A stretch of DNA of 64,000 nt from Nitrospirae bacterium JdFR-85 (GCA_002011745.1 MTOU01000021.1:31696-95695), one strand, 5' to 3'; shown: positions 1 through 11,161, numbered from the stretch's first letter. Program-made: numbers and translations. The notes: a model not told the origin generated them from the sequence alone.

Positions 1-699
1 CAGAGACCAGGTCTCTTTTGGGTCCCAGGACCAGTATCTGCCCCATGCATCATTGGCCCATGCAGCACCAGAGAATATTGCGAAGGTGAGCATTGGAAAT
101 CCCATGAGGATCAGTCTATAAGAATATCTCTCTATCTGACTGTCAGGCATTCCGAAATCCTCTGCCCTTATGGAGTCTCTTCTTCCATAGAGGAAATTGA
201 CCGCCTCTAAGGAGAAGCTTACTACAAATACTGCATAGGCGGCAAAGGCCACGATCACATGCCACTCATACCAAGGGCTCTGCAATGCAGGGGGAATTGG
301 AATAATCTGGGGATTTCTTGTCAGGAGCGCATACAGACATGCACCAGCAGATATCAGAGATATAAACAGCCCTGGTAGGTGAATATCCCTGAAACGACTT
401 TGTACAAATAGATAGGCAATAGTGGCAGACCAGGCGAACCATGACAGTGTTTCATACAGTGTCTGAAAGGGTGGCCGCCATCCTTCCACTGTTCTCAAGA
501 CTATTAGGAGGGTATGTATAATTGCTGTGCACCATAGCAGACTGGTTAAAGCCCTTCCGAGCCCCTTTTTTGCTGTTAAGAAATAAAAGATACCTATTAA
601 AAACCCAGATAGATAGAGTATTGCTACAAACCAGTATAGTCTGAGTTCAACAGTTAACAGATAGGCTTCTCTAAGGAGTATCTCTTTCTCTGGGGTCAT
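1..699 (-). CDS. ccsA: Cytochrome c biogenesis protein CcsA/ResC-like (C-terminus truncated by window edge)
   Basis: Not in ORF track because it runs off the edge. Hand translation from ATG at 699 gives MTPEKEILLREAYLL... ending ...GAAWANDAWGRYWSWDPKETWSL, the tryptophan-rich WWD heme-handling motif; multiple TM segments; ATGA overlap with the upstream gene. Confidence 0.9.
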   Translation of the reverse strand, partial: MTPEKEILLREAYLLTVELRLYWFVAILYLSGFLIGIFYFLTAKKGLGRALTSLLWCTAIIHTLLIVLRTVEGWRPPFQTLYETLSWFAWSATIAYLFVQSRFRDIHLPGLFISLISAGACLYALLTRNPQIIPIPPALQSPWYEWHVIVAFAAYAVFVVSFSLEAVNFLYGRRDSIRAEDFGMPDSQIERYSYRLILMGFPMLTFAIFSGAAWANDAWGRYWSWDPKETWSL

Positions 700-1427
700 A
701 TGCCCTTTTCGAGGCGTTCTATAAGGAATTCAGGAAGTCCTATATTTTCCATCTTCTCCTGAGTCTTTCTGAAGTTATATTCCACTCTCAGTATCTCCAC
801 CTTTTCTTCGTCCAGTATCACGTAAGTAGCTCTTGGATCACCATCCCTTGGCTGGCCTACACTGCCTGCATTTATCATATATCTACAGGACTGTTTGAAC
901 TCTGTCTTATCATTATACACGACCATCTCAGAGGAAGGTAACCTTTCAATGATGAAGGGCCTATGACTGTGACCAATAAAACATATCTTTTCCTCAAAAT
1001 ACTGGAAGTTTACCTCTGCATCATACAGTGTCAATATATAGTTCCAGGCATCAGGGTCTTTTGGAGTAGAATGTACTAAGAAAAGACTCTCTTTTGAAAG
1101 TCTCTTCAGGATCTTCATCTCCTCCAGTAATTTCCTTGTCCTTTCCTTTATCTGGGTAGCAGTCCATTCTGCTGCTACTCGGGCATCTCTGTTGAAGTAC
1201 TCAAGAGGAGTCAGACCTATTACTGCCCAGTCATGGTTGCCTGCCAGTACTACTTCGCAGTTGTCATATATGAGTTCTACACACCTGTCAGGGTCTGGCC
1301 CGTAACCTACTGCATCTCCAAGAAAGAGTATCCTTTTAATACCTCTTTCTTTTATTTGCTGGAGCACTGATTCAAGAGCCTCCAGATTTGCATGGACATC
1401 TGAGATTATTGCTAAAGGATAATCCAT
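696..1427 (-). CDS. Metallophosphoesterase (YfcE/MJ0936-like)
   Basis: ISDVHANLEAL, FLGDAVGYGPDP, GNHDW, GHSHRPF, NAGSVGQPRDGDPRA motifs. Confidence 0.9.
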   Translation of the reverse strand: MDYPLAIISDVHANLEALESVLQQIKERGIKRILFLGDAVGYGPDPDRCVELIYDNCEVVLAGNHDWAVIGLTPLEYFNRDARVAAEWTATQIKERTRKLLEEMKILKRLSKESLFLVHSTPKDPDAWNYILTLYDAEVNFQYFEEKICFIGHSHRPFIIERLPSSEMVVYNDKTEFKQSCRYMINAGSVGQPRDGDPRATYVILDEEKVEILRVEYNFRKTQEKMENIGLPEFLIERLEKGI

Positions 1428-1430
1428 GGT

Positions 1431-1847
1431 TTAATGAATACGTTTCTGTATCCTTTTTGTTATCCTGTCAAGAATACCGTTTATAAATGCAGGTGATTCC
1501 TTGTCAGAGTATTTTTTTGATATCTCGATTGCCTCATTTATTGTTACAGCCGCGGGTATGTCATCCCTGTAAAGAAGTTCATAAGTAGCAAAACGGAGTA
1601 TATTTCTGTCCACCACTGCCATCCTCTCAACACTCCAGTGTTCTGATACAGATGATATTGTCTTATCGATTTCTTTTAAGTGCTGAATAGTTCCCATCAC
1701 AATCTCTTCAGTAAATTTTCTTATCTCTTCAGAGGCTGGATGGTCCTTCCAAAAATCCTTTAATTTGTCTCTGTCTGGATTAGTACCCGTGAGGTCGAAC
1801 TGATAGAGTATCTGAAGTGCATACTCCCTTGCCCTTCGTCGCTTCAT
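1431..1847 (-). CDS. nusB: Transcription antitermination protein NusB
   Basis: [17 protein letters not shown]-terminal RNA-binding and [27 protein letters not shown] motif. Confidence 0.95.
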   Translation of the reverse strand: MKRRRAREYALQILYQFDLTGTNPDRDKLKDFWKDHPASEEIRKFTEEIVMGTIQHLKEIDKTISSVSEHWSVERMAVVDRNILRFATYELLYRDDIPAAVTINEAIEISKKYSDKESPAFINGILDRITKRIQKRIH

Positions 1848-2305
1848 AGTTTTTTAAGCAGATTGGCCATCTCCATCGCTGTGATTGCGGCATCCCAGCC
1901 TTTATTGCCAGCTTTTGAACCAGCCCTTTCAATAGCCTGCTCAATAGTGTCAGCCGTGATAATACCAAAGGCTATAGGTACACCTGTCTCCATGGTAGCA
2001 AGTGCTATCCCTTTTGAAGCCTCTGAAGCAACATACTCAAAATGAGGGGTTGCTCCACGAATTATGGTGCCCAATGCAATAATGGCATCATACTCAGCCT
2101 TCTCTGCCAGTCTTTTCACTATCATAGGAATCTCAAACGATCCAGGAACACGGACTATTGTAATATCTTTCTCAGAAGTTCCATGTCTCCTTAAGGCATC
2201 AATTGCACCGTCTATCAGTTTTGTTGTGATGAAGTCATTAAACCTGCTTGCCACTATACAGAATTTTAATCCCTTTCCACTTACTTCACCCTCAATAATC
2301 TTCAT
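1844..2305 (-). CDS. ribH: 6,7-dimethyl-8-ribityllumazine synthase
   Basis: [40 protein letters not shown] motifs. Confidence 0.97.
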   Translation of the reverse strand: MKIIEGEVSGKGLKFCIVASRFNDFITTKLIDGAIDALRRHGTSEKDITIVRVPGSFEIPMIVKRLAEKAEYDAIIALGTIIRGATPHFEYVASEASKGIALATMETGVPIAFGIITADTIEQAIERAGSKAGNKGWDAAITAMEMANLLKKL

Positions 2306-2314
2306 CTCTGCCTC

Positions 2315-3532
2315 CTAAACTCTTTCCAGGATATGACCAAGTTTGTTCTTCTTGGTCTTGAGATAGCCTATATTTTTATCATTAGGACGGACCTCAATTG
2401 GTACACGTTCCACAATCTCAAGTCCATACCCTTCAAGTCCTACAATCTTTCTTGGGTTATTTGTCATTAATCTTATCTTTCTAACCCCTAAGTCCACCAG
2501 TATCTGTGCACCTATACCATAGTCTCTGAGGTCAGGCTTGAATCCCAGTTTAATATTGGCTTCAACAGTATCAAGACCCTGATCTTGGAGTGCATAAGCC
2601 CGGAGTTTATTGGCAAGACCAATACCCCTTCCTTCCTGCCTCATATAGAGTATCACACCCTTTCCTTCATCCCTGATCATACTCATCGCCTTCTGCAGTT
2701 GTGGTCCACAGTCACATCTTTTTGAGCCGAAAACATCTCCAGTGAGACACTCTGAATGTACCCTAACAAGCACAGGTTCATCAGGGGTGATCTCACCCTT
2801 TGTGAGAGCAAGATGTACATTTGAGTCAACCATATTTTCATAGGCTATGGCCTTGAACTCTCCTCCATACTCAGTGGGAAGGGTAACTTCTGCTATTCTT
2901 TTAACCAGTCTCTCTTTACGCATCCTGTATTCGATCAGGTCTTTGATTGTGACTATTTTAAGGTTGTGTTTTTTGGCAAATTCCATTAGCTGTGGAACCC
3001 TTGCCATAGTCCCATCATCATTCATAATCTCACATATCACACCTGCCGGATAAAGGCCAGCAAGCCTTGCCAGATCAACAGAGCCTTCGGTCTGTCCTGC
3101 CCTCTGAAGTACCCCACCTGGCTTTGCCTTCAAGGGGAATACATGTCCTGGTTTGACCAGATCCTCAGGCTTTGTGTTAGGGTCTATTGCTGTCTTTATT
3201 GTGGTTGCCCTGTCATGGGCTGAAATACCTGTGGTAACTCCCCGGCGTGCTTCTATCGAGACTGTGAAGGCGGTTCCGTAAGGAGAAGTGTTCTCATCTG
3301 TCATCATAGGGAGTCTTAACTCTTCAACCCTTTCTGGTGTGAGACTGAGACATATGAGGCCTCTACCATATTTTGCCATGAAGTTTATAGCCTCAGGGGT
3401 GACCTTCTCTGCTGCTATACAGAGGTCACCCTCATTCTCCCTGTCTTCATCATCTACAAGGATGATCATCTTGCCCTGTCTGATATCCTCTATAGCTTCC
3501 TCAATAGTGTTAAATTTATATTTGCTTCTCAT
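2315..3532 (-). CDS. ribBA: Bifunctional DHBP synthase / GTP cyclohydrolase II
   Basis: [11 protein letters not shown] (RibB) plus [24 protein letters not shown] and RQEGRGIGL (RibA). Confidence 0.97.
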   Translation of the reverse strand: MRSKYKFNTIEEAIEDIRQGKMIILVDDEDRENEGDLCIAAEKVTPEAINFMAKYGRGLICLSLTPERVEELRLPMMTDENTSPYGTAFTVSIEARRGVTTGISAHDRATTIKTAIDPNTKPEDLVKPGHVFPLKAKPGGVLQRAGQTEGSVDLARLAGLYPAGVICEIMNDDGTMARVPQLMEFAKKHNLKIVTIKDLIEYRMRKERLVKRIAEVTLPTEYGGEFKAIAYENMVDSNVHLALTKGEITPDEPVLVRVHSECLTGDVFGSKRCDCGPQLQKAMSMIRDEGKGVILYMRQEGRGIGLANKLRAYALQDQGLDTVEANIKLGFKPDLRDYGIGAQILVDLGVRKIRLMTNNPRKIVGLEGYGLEIVERVPIEVRPNDKNIGYLKTKKNKLGHILERV

Positions 3533-3607
3533 CTTTTAACCTCCTTCTGTTTAAAAGACAGGTAATTCTTAAAAATTATAACAGATTTGGGTACTGTTAA
3601 GCTTAGT

Positions 3608-4252
3608 TTATATAAACCCACCTTCTCGGAGTTTCTCCATTAGAGTGGATTCACCTCCTCTGGTTACTCCAGTAATAAACTTTTCTATGTATTTCCCTAT
3701 TATATCGGTTTCAAGATTTACTGTGTCTCCTACCTTTTTGTAGCCTATTGTTGTCACCTTTGCTGTGTGAGGAATTATGACCACTTTAAAAGACCTCTCT
3801 GAGAGGTCTGCAACTGTGAGACTTATCCCGTCTACAGCAATAGAGCCCTTTTTAACAATATATCTCATAAGGGCCTCTGGTGTCTCTATCTCAACATGAA
3901 ATGTCTCTCCCACCCTTGTTTTGCTTTTTATTCTACCAATACCATCTACATGACCTGTTACGATATGACCCCCAAGTCTATCACTCGGTCTTAAAGAAGG
4001 TTCCAGATTAACATAGTCTCCCTTTTTCAACATTCCCAAATTTGTATTCCTGAGGGTCTCATCTGAAAGGTCAAAACTCAACAGTTCACCCTCCAATGAG
4101 GTGACTGTTAGACAGACTCCATTAACGGAGATGCTATCTCCTAATTGTGACTCTTTGGATATCTCTTCAGACCTTACAGCAAGTTTTGTTATATCGGCCC
4201 TCTTTCTTAGGGATTCTACTATTCCAAGTTCTCTAACCAGCCCTGTAAACAT
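3608..4252 (-). CDS. ribE: Riboflavin synthase alpha subunit
   Basis: MFTGLV start, two lumazine-binding repeats, GGHIVTGHVDG. Confidence 0.96.
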   Translation of the reverse strand: MFTGLVRELGIVESLRKRADITKLAVRSEEISKESQLGDSISVNGVCLTVTSLEGELLSFDLSDETLRNTNLGMLKKGDYVNLEPSLRPSDRLGGHIVTGHVDGIGRIKSKTRVGETFHVEIETPEALMRYIVKKGSIAVDGISLTVADLSERSFKVVIIPHTAKVTTIGYKKVGDTVNLETDIIGKYIEKFITGVTRGGESTLMEKLREGGFI

Positions 4253-4253
4253 A

Positions 4254-4592
4254 CTATTCCTCTACATCAATCTCGAATTTCAGTGTTACTGAGTATCCTG
4301 CAGGCAGTTCCACCCTCTCTGACCAAGAAGTATAGATACTCACAGATTCTTCAGAGATTGTTACAGAGATATCAGAATAGTTTATAGGAACATCAAGTGA
4401 GACTGCCTTATCGTATACCAGCTTTCTGTATCTTTCAGGGTTTCTGTAACTGAGACGGGCGATCTCTTTTGTTTCTGATCTGAGTGAGAAATACTTGTAA
4501 TAGGGGCCAACAAATTTGTATCCGAGATAGGCAGATACTATTAGTAAAAGAATACATATGAGAGGTCTTATTGCTCCCTTCTGGTTGTTCAT
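4254..4592 (-). CDS. Hypothetical protein with one N-terminal TM segment
   Basis: ORF between ribE and lepB; LICILLLIVSAYLGYKFVG hydrophobic segment. Confidence 0.65.
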   Translation of the reverse strand: MNNQKGAIRPLICILLLIVSAYLGYKFVGPYYKYFSLRSETKEIARLSYRNPERYRKLVYDKAVSLDVPINYSDISVTISEESVSIYTSWSERVELPAGYSVTLKFEIDVEE

Positions 4593-4627
4593 AATAACCT
4601 CCCTTGGGGAACTCCCCTTGTATGTAG

Positions 4628-5248
4628 TTAGTGTATAAGCTTACCAATTCTATTCAGCCTTGGAAGATGTTTTGTTCTGTCCCAAGACCAGTATATAATA
4701 AATGCTTTACCTTTGACATCCTTCATATCCACAAACCCCCAGTATCGACTGTCATAGCTTTGGTCTCTATTGTCACCCATCACAAAGAGTTTCCCTTCAG
4801 GGACATAGACAGGTCCAAAGTTATCCCGTACATCCTTGGAAAGAGGTCTTATATCATTGTCTGTATGCTGTACATAGGGTTCATGAAGGGGTTTCCCATT
4901 AATATAGACCACCTTATTCCTCTCCTCCACCACATCACCACCAACTCCGATAACTCTTTTAATAAAATCTCTTGTCGGGTCTTGAGGATATCTGAAGACT
5001 ATTATATCCCCTCGTTTAGGTTCTGTGAAGACAAGAATTCTTTTGTCTGTGAAAGGGATTTTTGTGCCATATATAAACTTCAGTACCAGTATATGGTCCC
5101 CCACAAGCAGTGTGGGCTTCATTGAGCCTGAAGGTATCTTAAATGCCTGAACAACAAAAGCCCTTATGATAAGGGCAAGTATAAGAGCGACTATTATAGC
5201 CTCTGCATACTCCCTTAGTTTGCTCTTTTTCTTGTAACTCATATTCAT
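4628..5248 (-). CDS. lepB: Signal peptidase I
   Basis: [55 protein letters not shown]. Confidence 0.96.
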   Translation of the reverse strand: MNMSYKKKSKLREYAEAIIVALILALIIRAFVVQAFKIPSGSMKPTLLVGDHILVLKFIYGTKIPFTDKRILVFTEPKRGDIIVFRYPQDPTRDFIKRVIGVGGDVVEERNKVVYINGKPLHEPYVQHTDNDIRPLSKDVRDNFGPVYVPEGKLFVMGDNRDQSYDSRYWGFVDMKDVKGKAFIIYWSWDRTKHLPRLNRIGKLIH

Positions 5249-7050
5249 TGCTCTACTCCAAGAACAGAAAGGAATGCTTCCTGAGGAACCTCAATCCTTC
5301 CAAGCTGTTTCATCTTTTTTTTACCCTCCTTCTGTCTTTCTAAGAGTTTTTTCTTTCTGGTTACATCGCCACCATAGCATTTTGCGAGAACATCCTTCCT
5401 TAAAGGTTTGATGGTTTCTCTTGCGATTATTTTTGAACCAACGGCAGCTTGAATAGCAACCTCAAAGAGCTGTCTCGGTATTACTTTCCTAAGCCTTTCT
5501 GTTATCTGGCGTGCTCTATAGTATGCCTCTTCTGTATGTACAATAAGACTCAATGCATCTACAGGTTCACCATTGAGAAGGATATCCAGTTTCACAAGCT
5601 GAGACTCCCTGTATCCAATAAATTCATAGTCCATGGATGCATATCCCTTTGAGAGGGATTTGAGTTTGTCATAGAAATCCCATAGTATTTCACTCAATGG
5701 TAGGTCATATACTAACATTATTCTGTCTCTGCTTACATAGTTGAACTCTCTCTGGACCCCTCTCTTCTGCTGGCAGAGAGACAGTATATTGCCTACAAAT
5801 GCTTGAGGCACAAAGATAGTTGCCCTTACAAAGGGTTCTTCTATCTTCTTGGGTCTGCTGGGCATGGCCTTGGGATTGTCAACCATAATGATACTGTCTT
5901 TCTGGTCAGTAACCCTGTACACAACGGTTGGGGCAGTGGCTATAATGGAGATGCCAAATTCTCTCTCAATTCTCTCTTTTATGATCTCCATATGTAGTAG
6001 CCCAAGGAAGCCACACCTGAAACCGAATCCAAGAGCTGCAGAACTCTCGGGCTCAAACCTTAATGAAGCATCATTTAGTCTCAGTTTCTCCAAGGCATCC
6101 TTGAGATTCTCATAGTCTGCACTATCTACAGGATAAAAACCGCAATAGACCATTGGTTTTGCCTCTTTGAATCCAGGACAGGGCTGAAGCACGGGTCTTT
6201 CTTTCTCGGTAATAGTATCTCCTACCTTGGTGTCTCCTACATTCTTTATACCTGCAATTATGTAGCCTACCTCTCCTGCACTCAGAGTATCAACTCTCTG
6301 CATCTTGGGGGTAAACACCCCAACCTCTGTCACCTCAAATTCCTTTCCTGTGGAGAAGAGTTTTATCATGGATCCCTCTCTTACCATACCATCAAATACC
6401 CTTACAAGGACTACGACTCCTCTGTAATTATCAAACCATGAATCGAATATCATCGCCTTCAGGGGTGCCTGAGGATCACCCTTTGGAGAAGGTATCTTTT
6501 TAACAATAGCCTCAAGGACATCCTCTGTCCCTATACCCAGCTTTGCAGAGACCAATACAGCGTCTGTACAATCTATCCCTACCACCTCTTCTATCTCTCT
6601 TTTTGTGGATTCTGGGTCTGCCTGGGGCAGGTCTATTTTATTTATCACAGGGATAAGTTCCAGGTTGTTCTCTACTGCGAGATAGGCATTTGCGAGTGTT
6701 TGGGCTTCTACTCCCTGTGTAGCATCAACTACCAGAAGGGCTCCTTCACAACAGGCAAGACTTCGGGAAACCTCATATGAGAAGTCAACATGCCCAGGTG
6801 TATCAATAAGGTTTAGAATATATTCTTGACCATCTTTTGCCCTGTAATGAATCTTTACTGCATGTGCCTTTATGGTGATGCCCCTTTCTCTTTCCAGATC
6901 CATACTATCAAGGATCTGTTCTACCATATCTTTCTTACTAACTGCTCCAGTAATCTCCAGAATACGATCAGCGAGAGTCGACTTCCCGTGGTCAATATGG
7001 GCTATTATGGAGAAGTTTCTAATATTTTTCATTTTATATTTCTGTTTCAT
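5245..7050 (-). CDS. lepA: Elongation factor 4 (LepA)
   Basis: [22 protein letters not shown], full length 601 aa, [16 protein letters not shown]-type segment. Confidence 0.97.
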   Translation of the reverse strand: MKQKYKMKNIRNFSIIAHIDHGKSTLADRILEITGAVSKKDMVEQILDSMDLERERGITIKAHAVKIHYRAKDGQEYILNLIDTPGHVDFSYEVSRSLACCEGALLVVDATQGVEAQTLANAYLAVENNLELIPVINKIDLPQADPESTKREIEEVVGIDCTDAVLVSAKLGIGTEDVLEAIVKKIPSPKGDPQAPLKAMIFDSWFDNYRGVVVLVRVFDGMVREGSMIKLFSTGKEFEVTEVGVFTPKMQRVDTLSAGEVGYIIAGIKNVGDTKVGDTITEKERPVLQPCPGFKEAKPMVYCGFYPVDSADYENLKDALEKLRLNDASLRFEPESSAALGFGFRCGFLGLLHMEIIKERIEREFGISIIATAPTVVYRVTDQKDSIIMVDNPKAMPSRPKKIEEPFVRATIFVPQAFVGNILSLCQQKRGVQREFNYVSRDRIMLVYDLPLSEILWDFYDKLKSLSKGYASMDYEFIGYRESQLVKLDILLNGEPVDALSLIVHTEEAYYRARQITERLRKVIPRQLFEVAIQAAVGSKIIARETIKPLRKDVLAKCYGGDVTRKKKLLERQKEGKKKMKQLGRIEVPQEAFLSVLGVEQ

Positions 7051-7969
7051 TAAATTTGAGTGCTAGATATGCGGCCCCGAGGAGGCCTGCATCTTCTCCA
7101 AGGGTGGCAGGCAGAATATGTGTTTTTTCTATTAATTGTGGGAATGCCCTTCTTTCTGCCTCTTTTTTTGCTTCCTTTGCAAGTATATCCCAGGCACCAA
7201 TTAAACCACCACCCACAATCACTGCCTCGGGAGAGAAGATATTCACAAGAGTGGCAATCCCTATCCCGAGATACTTTCCTGCCCTCCGAAGAGAATCCCT
7301 TGCAAGAGAGTCTCCCTCAAGGGCATATCTGTAAATATCCTCAGAGGTGATTCTATAGAAATTACCCTGATAGGCCTCTCTCATTATACTCTCTTTGCCT
7401 TTCTCTAATGCCTCTACCACATATGAGACCAATGCCCTTGCTGATGCATAACTCTCTAAGCACCCATTGTTACCACAGGGACATGAGAGTCCTTCAGCCT
7501 CTACAGTAATATGTCCCAATTCAGCAGCAACATTAAGGAGATCGCCTCTGTAGATAACCCCTCCTCCAATGCCTGTACCCAAAGTGAGCATAACAAAATT
7601 TTCACTCTCCCTTCCTGCTCCAAGCCATTTCTCACCAAGGGCTGCAGCGTTTGCATCATTCTCCACAACTACAGGCACTGAAAATCTCTCTTCAATATCT
7701 TTAATGAATCTCTTATTCTCAATAGCGGGTAGATTGGGAGACTTTTTTACTACTCTCTCCTCCTTATCAATCACACCTGCTAACCCAATCCCTATTGCAT
7801 CTATCTTTACCTCAGAGAGGGTATCAATTGAGTTTATTAGCTTCTCTACAGTATCCTCTCCTGAAGACTCCTTTATCTTTCTAATGATATTGCCCTTCTC
7901 GTCTACAAGGGCGACTCTTATATTCGTGCCACCAATATCTACGCCTATAACAAACTGTTTCTTTAACAT
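7034..7969 (-). CDS. ROK-family glucokinase-like sugar kinase
   Basis: [29 protein letters not shown], zinc motif [10 protein letters not shown]. Confidence 0.93.
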   Translation of the reverse strand: MLKKQFVIGVDIGGTNIRVALVDEKGNIIRKIKESSGEDTVEKLINSIDTLSEVKIDAIGIGLAGVIDKEERVVKKSPNLPAIENKRFIKDIEERFSVPVVVENDANAAALGEKWLGAGRESENFVMLTLGTGIGGGVIYRGDLLNVAAELGHITVEAEGLSCPCGNNGCLESYASARALVSYVVEALEKGKESIMREAYQGNFYRITSEDIYRYALEGDSLARDSLRRAGKYLGIGIATLVNIFSPEAVIVGGGLIGAWDILAKEAKKEAERRAFPQLIEKTHILPATLGEDAGLLGAAYLALKFNETEI

Positions 7970-8051
7970 TGGGTATTAAAGGTTGAAGCCGGAATTTATG
8001 TAGATGAATAGAAATTTTAACATATTCATTCTATCTCTTGCATAATACAAA

Positions 8052-8075
8052 TGGACTATTATGTGGACTATTATG
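8052..8075 (+). repeat. Perfect 12-bp tandem direct repeat TGGACTATTATG x2
   Basis: tggactattatgtggactattatg read directly in the intergenic region. Confidence 0.9.
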
Positions 8076-8094
8076 CACTTTTTATATTCTCAGT

Positions 8095-8110
8095 TGTCCC
8101 TTTTGGGACA
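8095..8110 (+). promoter_or_regulatory. Inverted repeat TGTCCC-N4-GGGACA, candidate activator (UAS) site
   Basis: tgtcccttttgggaca, perfect 6-bp arms, about 77-100 bp upstream of the candidate sigma-54 promoter. Confidence 0.5.
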
Positions 8111-8186
8111 CTTATAGTATGGATATTAAATGGATAACAGGCCGAAATTCTTTTATATCAATGAGTTCGCCTTCAGAATCATTAAC

Positions 8187-8202
8187 TGGTATGCCTTTTG
8201 CT
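8187..8202 (+). promoter_or_regulatory. Candidate sigma-54 (-24/-12) promoter
   Basis: TGGTATGCCTTTTGCT: GG and GC dinucleotides with the required 10-bp gap; matches TGGYRYRN4TTGCW closely. Confidence 0.6.
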
Positions 8203-8261
8203 TATTAGAAATAACGACTACATAGTAGTCAGTAATTTAAAGAAAGGGGAGGTAAGAGGCT

Positions 8262-9278
8262 ATGAAACGAAAGTATGTAGTGTTTTTTGTAACAGCCCTC
8301 TTTCTGATGGGGCTGTTTGCTTCCGTTAATGCAGCACAGTGGGCAAATCCGGACCTGCTGGTCACTCCTCAAACCTTAAAACAGAATCTTGGAAAGCCAG
8401 ATTGGGTTGTGGTTGATTGTCGAGACTACAAGAAGTATCTCGCAGGTCATATTCCAGGTGCTGTAAGTTTTGGTAAAAGGTGTAAAAAGGCCTTAAGAGA
8501 CCCTACAAGTAGGGTATGGAAGGATGTCTCAAAATATGAAAAAATACTGGGTAACGTGGGGATAGGAAATGATACGCATGTAGTATTTTATTATGGTGAC
8601 CTTAGAGACATGCCTGATGCATCGGTAGGATTCTGGGTGCTGGAGTATCTTGGACATGATAAGGTCCATGTGCTGAATGGTGGAATTGGGGCATGGCTTA
8701 AGGCGGGTTACAAATTAGAGAAGAAGCCTGTTAAACCTAAACCAAAGACATTTAAAGTGAAGCTACGCAAGAGTGTCTATGCAGATACCACTGAGATACT
8801 TGCCATTGCAGAAGGGAAGAAGAAGGGTGTACAACTTATTGATTCAAGGACAAAGAAAGAGTTTATTGGTAAAGACTGCAGGGCCCTCAGGTGTGGACAT
8901 ATACCAAATGTGACTATAAATGTTTCTCACATTGATACTCTACCCAGAACAGCGAGAGGTGGGATTTTACCAGTGCTTGATCCCAATGTGGTCTCTAAGG
9001 CTTTTGCCAGTCTTGACAAGAATAAGAGAACAATCGCCTACTGTCAGACAGGGACCCGTTCTACCTTGACATATCTTCAGCTGAGGCTTCTTGGGTTTAA
9101 AGATCCTGCAAACTGGGATGAGTCATGGAGAGTATGGGGTTCATCTCTGGAGAACTTCCCGATTGATGCCCCTAATGGTGTTCAGTACTACAACTTTGCA
9201 AAGGTGAACAAACTTCTAAAGAAACTTAAGCATAAAGTTGCTACCTTAGAAAAGAAACTTAAGAAACTCGAGAAGTAA
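8262..9278 (+). CDS. Exported tandem-domain rhodanese (sulfurtransferase) with C-terminal coiled coil
   Basis: Signal peptide MKRKYVVFFVTALFLMGLFASVNAA; two rhodanese domains; active loop CQTGTRS only in second domain; Lys-rich heptads at C-terminus; RBS ggggaggt. Confidence 0.92.
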   Translation: MKRKYVVFFVTALFLMGLFASVNAAQWANPDLLVTPQTLKQNLGKPDWVVVDCRDYKKYLAGHIPGAVSFGKRCKKALRDPTSRVWKDVSKYEKILGNVGIGNDTHVVFYYGDLRDMPDASVGFWVLEYLGHDKVHVLNGGIGAWLKAGYKLEKKPVKPKPKTFKVKLRKSVYADTTEILAIAEGKKKGVQLIDSRTKKEFIGKDCRALRCGHIPNVTINVSHIDTLPRTARGGILPVLDPNVVSKAFASLDKNKRTIAYCQTGTRSTLTYLQLRLLGFKDPANWDESWRVWGSSLENFPIDAPNGVQYYNFAKVNKLLKKLKHKVATLEKKLKKLEK

Positions 9279-9328
9279 GGATACTCAAGAGAGCAGCCCC
9301 TCGTTGCCCTTCTCTTCTCGGAAGTGCG

Positions 9329-9361
9329 GGCTTTGTTATCCCCTCAGGGGATAACAAAGCC
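9329..9361. terminator. Strong hairpin, likely bidirectional terminator after the rhodanese gene
   Basis: GGCTTTGTTATCCCC-TCA-GGGGATAACAAAGCC, perfect 15-bp arms; weak T-tract downstream. Confidence 0.55.
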
Positions 9362-9455
9362 TACTTTATACTAACCCAGTTTTTATTAAAAGAATTATCC
9401 TCTATGTTTTCTGCCTTGGTATAATCCTCTATTTTGGTATGATATAATAAAGGAT

Positions 9456-11150
9456 ATGGAGCATAACTATGCGGAATTAATAGAGAAGTTTTTCAATGAA
9501 AGGTTTCTCTATTATCATATTTTTGAAGAATTTTTTATTGCCTTTGTCTGTTTTATTATATCTCTGAGGTCTTTTTCTATACTTAAAACAGAGGAGAACT
9601 TATATCATGAACAGCGTAGTAGAATCTTTCTCATAGCTTCTGCCTTTATTATACTTGGAATAAACAGTACTACCCATGCATTTATCCATGCCTATGGTCT
9701 TAATCTGAATCTCTTGTATCAGACACTGCTTGGTTACTGCTTAGGACTCCTTGTACTCATAGTGGCTATCTCTGCTGTTAAACCGAATAGTAAAAGATTT
9801 CTTCCTTTCCTTTATGTCTTCTTTCTTTTCCTTCTGATCCCTGATTTATATGAAAGATTTCCTGTCTTTTCTGAGTTTAGACCATTAGTATGGATATTTG
9901 TAGCATATCTGTCAGGTGTGGTTTGTATGCTTTATATTGCCACCTACTACAGAACCTCAGATCAGAGATTTCTATATTCTGCCTTTGGGCACCTGCTTAT
10001 CTGTATCTCTTCAATATTTCTGTTCTTCCCTTCAGCTATTGGTTCAAGGATGTGGCTTTATGGACATCTCTTCAGACCCATTGGTTTTGGTATATTGCTT
10101 TTTAGCATGAACCGTAAGGAGTTATTGCAGATTGGAGGTAGCATACTCTACAGGGTTCTTGCAGCTTTCAGTCTTCTTGCTGGGATTCCTCTTTTAACCT
10201 TTGGCATAACTGTATTTTATGAGAATATCCATCCTATTCAGATAGTGAGCAAAAGGATGCTTATATTCCTGTTATTAATAGTTACTCTCGCCTCTGCATT
10301 ACTCTTTGGCCTTGGGCTTATAATCAGACTTATAAAACCTATCCTTCAGTTGAAAGACTCTGTAGATACCCTTGTGGAGACAGGATTCAATAGAAAGATT
10401 GATATTAACAGCAATGATGAGATTGGAGAGCTTAGTAAGGCATTCAATGATATGGTCTCAAAACTGAGAGAGGCTATGCAGGAGCAGGACAGGCTGAGTA
10501 GACTTGCTGCTACAGGAGAGCTTGCCGCAACCCTTGCACATGAGATAAAGAATCCTCTGAATGCTATAGGAGGAGCAGCCTCTTACATAAGAGAGAACTT
10601 CAAAGGCACCCTTATTAGAGAGTTCCTCCAAATTATTTCAGAAGAAGTTTCGAGAATAAATAAACTTACAGCCACATTGTTGAGTTTTGCCAAACCTGTT
10701 AAACCTGAAAAGCAGACAGTGGATATTAATAAGCTTGTTAAAGAGACACTGGATTTACTCTCACAAGACATTAGAGAAGAGAATATCAATCTTAGGACAG
10801 AGTTACAAAATAGACTCCCATATGTGAATTGTGATCCTAACCAGATAAAACAGCTGCTTATTAATCTCCTGCTGAATGCCTTTGATGCAGTTGACGGCAA
10901 TGGAGAAGTTGTAGTAAAAACAGAAGCCTTGGATGGAAATCTCTTCTTAAGTGTGAAGGACAATGGAATCGGAATTAAGAAAGAATACCTTGATCAGATA
11001 TTTAATCCCTTTTTTACAACCAAAACAAGAGGTACAGGTCTCGGGCTTGCTATCTCCAAGAAGATAGCCAAAGAACATGGAGGCGACCTCTTGGTAGAAA
11101 GCACCCCTGGCAGAGGCAGCAAGTTTACACTTTCAATCCCAATAGAGTAA
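9456..11150 (+). CDS. Membrane sensor histidine kinase (multi-TM N-terminus, HAMP, HisKA, HATPase)
   Basis: About eight TM segments; HEIKNPLNAIGGAASYI H-box; NLLLNAFDA N-box; GTGLGLAISKKIAKEHGG. Confidence 0.94.
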   Translation: MEHNYAELIEKFFNERFLYYHIFEEFFIAFVCFIISLRSFSILKTEENLYHEQRSRIFLIASAFIILGINSTTHAFIHAYGLNLNLLYQTLLGYCLGLLVLIVAISAVKPNSKRFLPFLYVFFLFLLIPDLYERFPVFSEFRPLVWIFVAYLSGVVCMLYIATYYRTSDQRFLYSAFGHLLICISSIFLFFPSAIGSRMWLYGHLFRPIGFGILLFSMNRKELLQIGGSILYRVLAAFSLLAGIPLLTFGITVFYENIHPIQIVSKRMLIFLLLIVTLASALLFGLGLIIRLIKPILQLKDSVDTLVETGFNRKIDINSNDEIGELSKAFNDMVSKLREAMQEQDRLSRLAATGELAATLAHEIKNPLNAIGGAASYIRENFKGTLIREFLQIISEEVSRINKLTATLLSFAKPVKPEKQTVDINKLVKETLDLLSQDIREENINLRTELQNRLPYVNCDPNQIKQLLINLLLNAFDAVDGNGEVVVKTEALDGNLFLSVKDNGIGIKKEYLDQIFNPFFTTKTRGTGLGLAISKKIAKEHGGDLLVESTPGRGSKFTLSIPIE

Positions 11151-11161
11151 AATCTTTTGAC

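Noticed and set aside
1431-4252. Riboflavin cluster without ribD as an anomaly
   Set aside because: ribD is often unlinked; nothing unusual in the remaining genes and no FMN riboswitch pattern seen.
9440-9448. Extended -10 box TGATATAAT just before the histidine kinase ATG
   Set aside because: Would give a start at about the ATG, and overlaps the apparent RBS; may be coincidental in AT-rich DNA.
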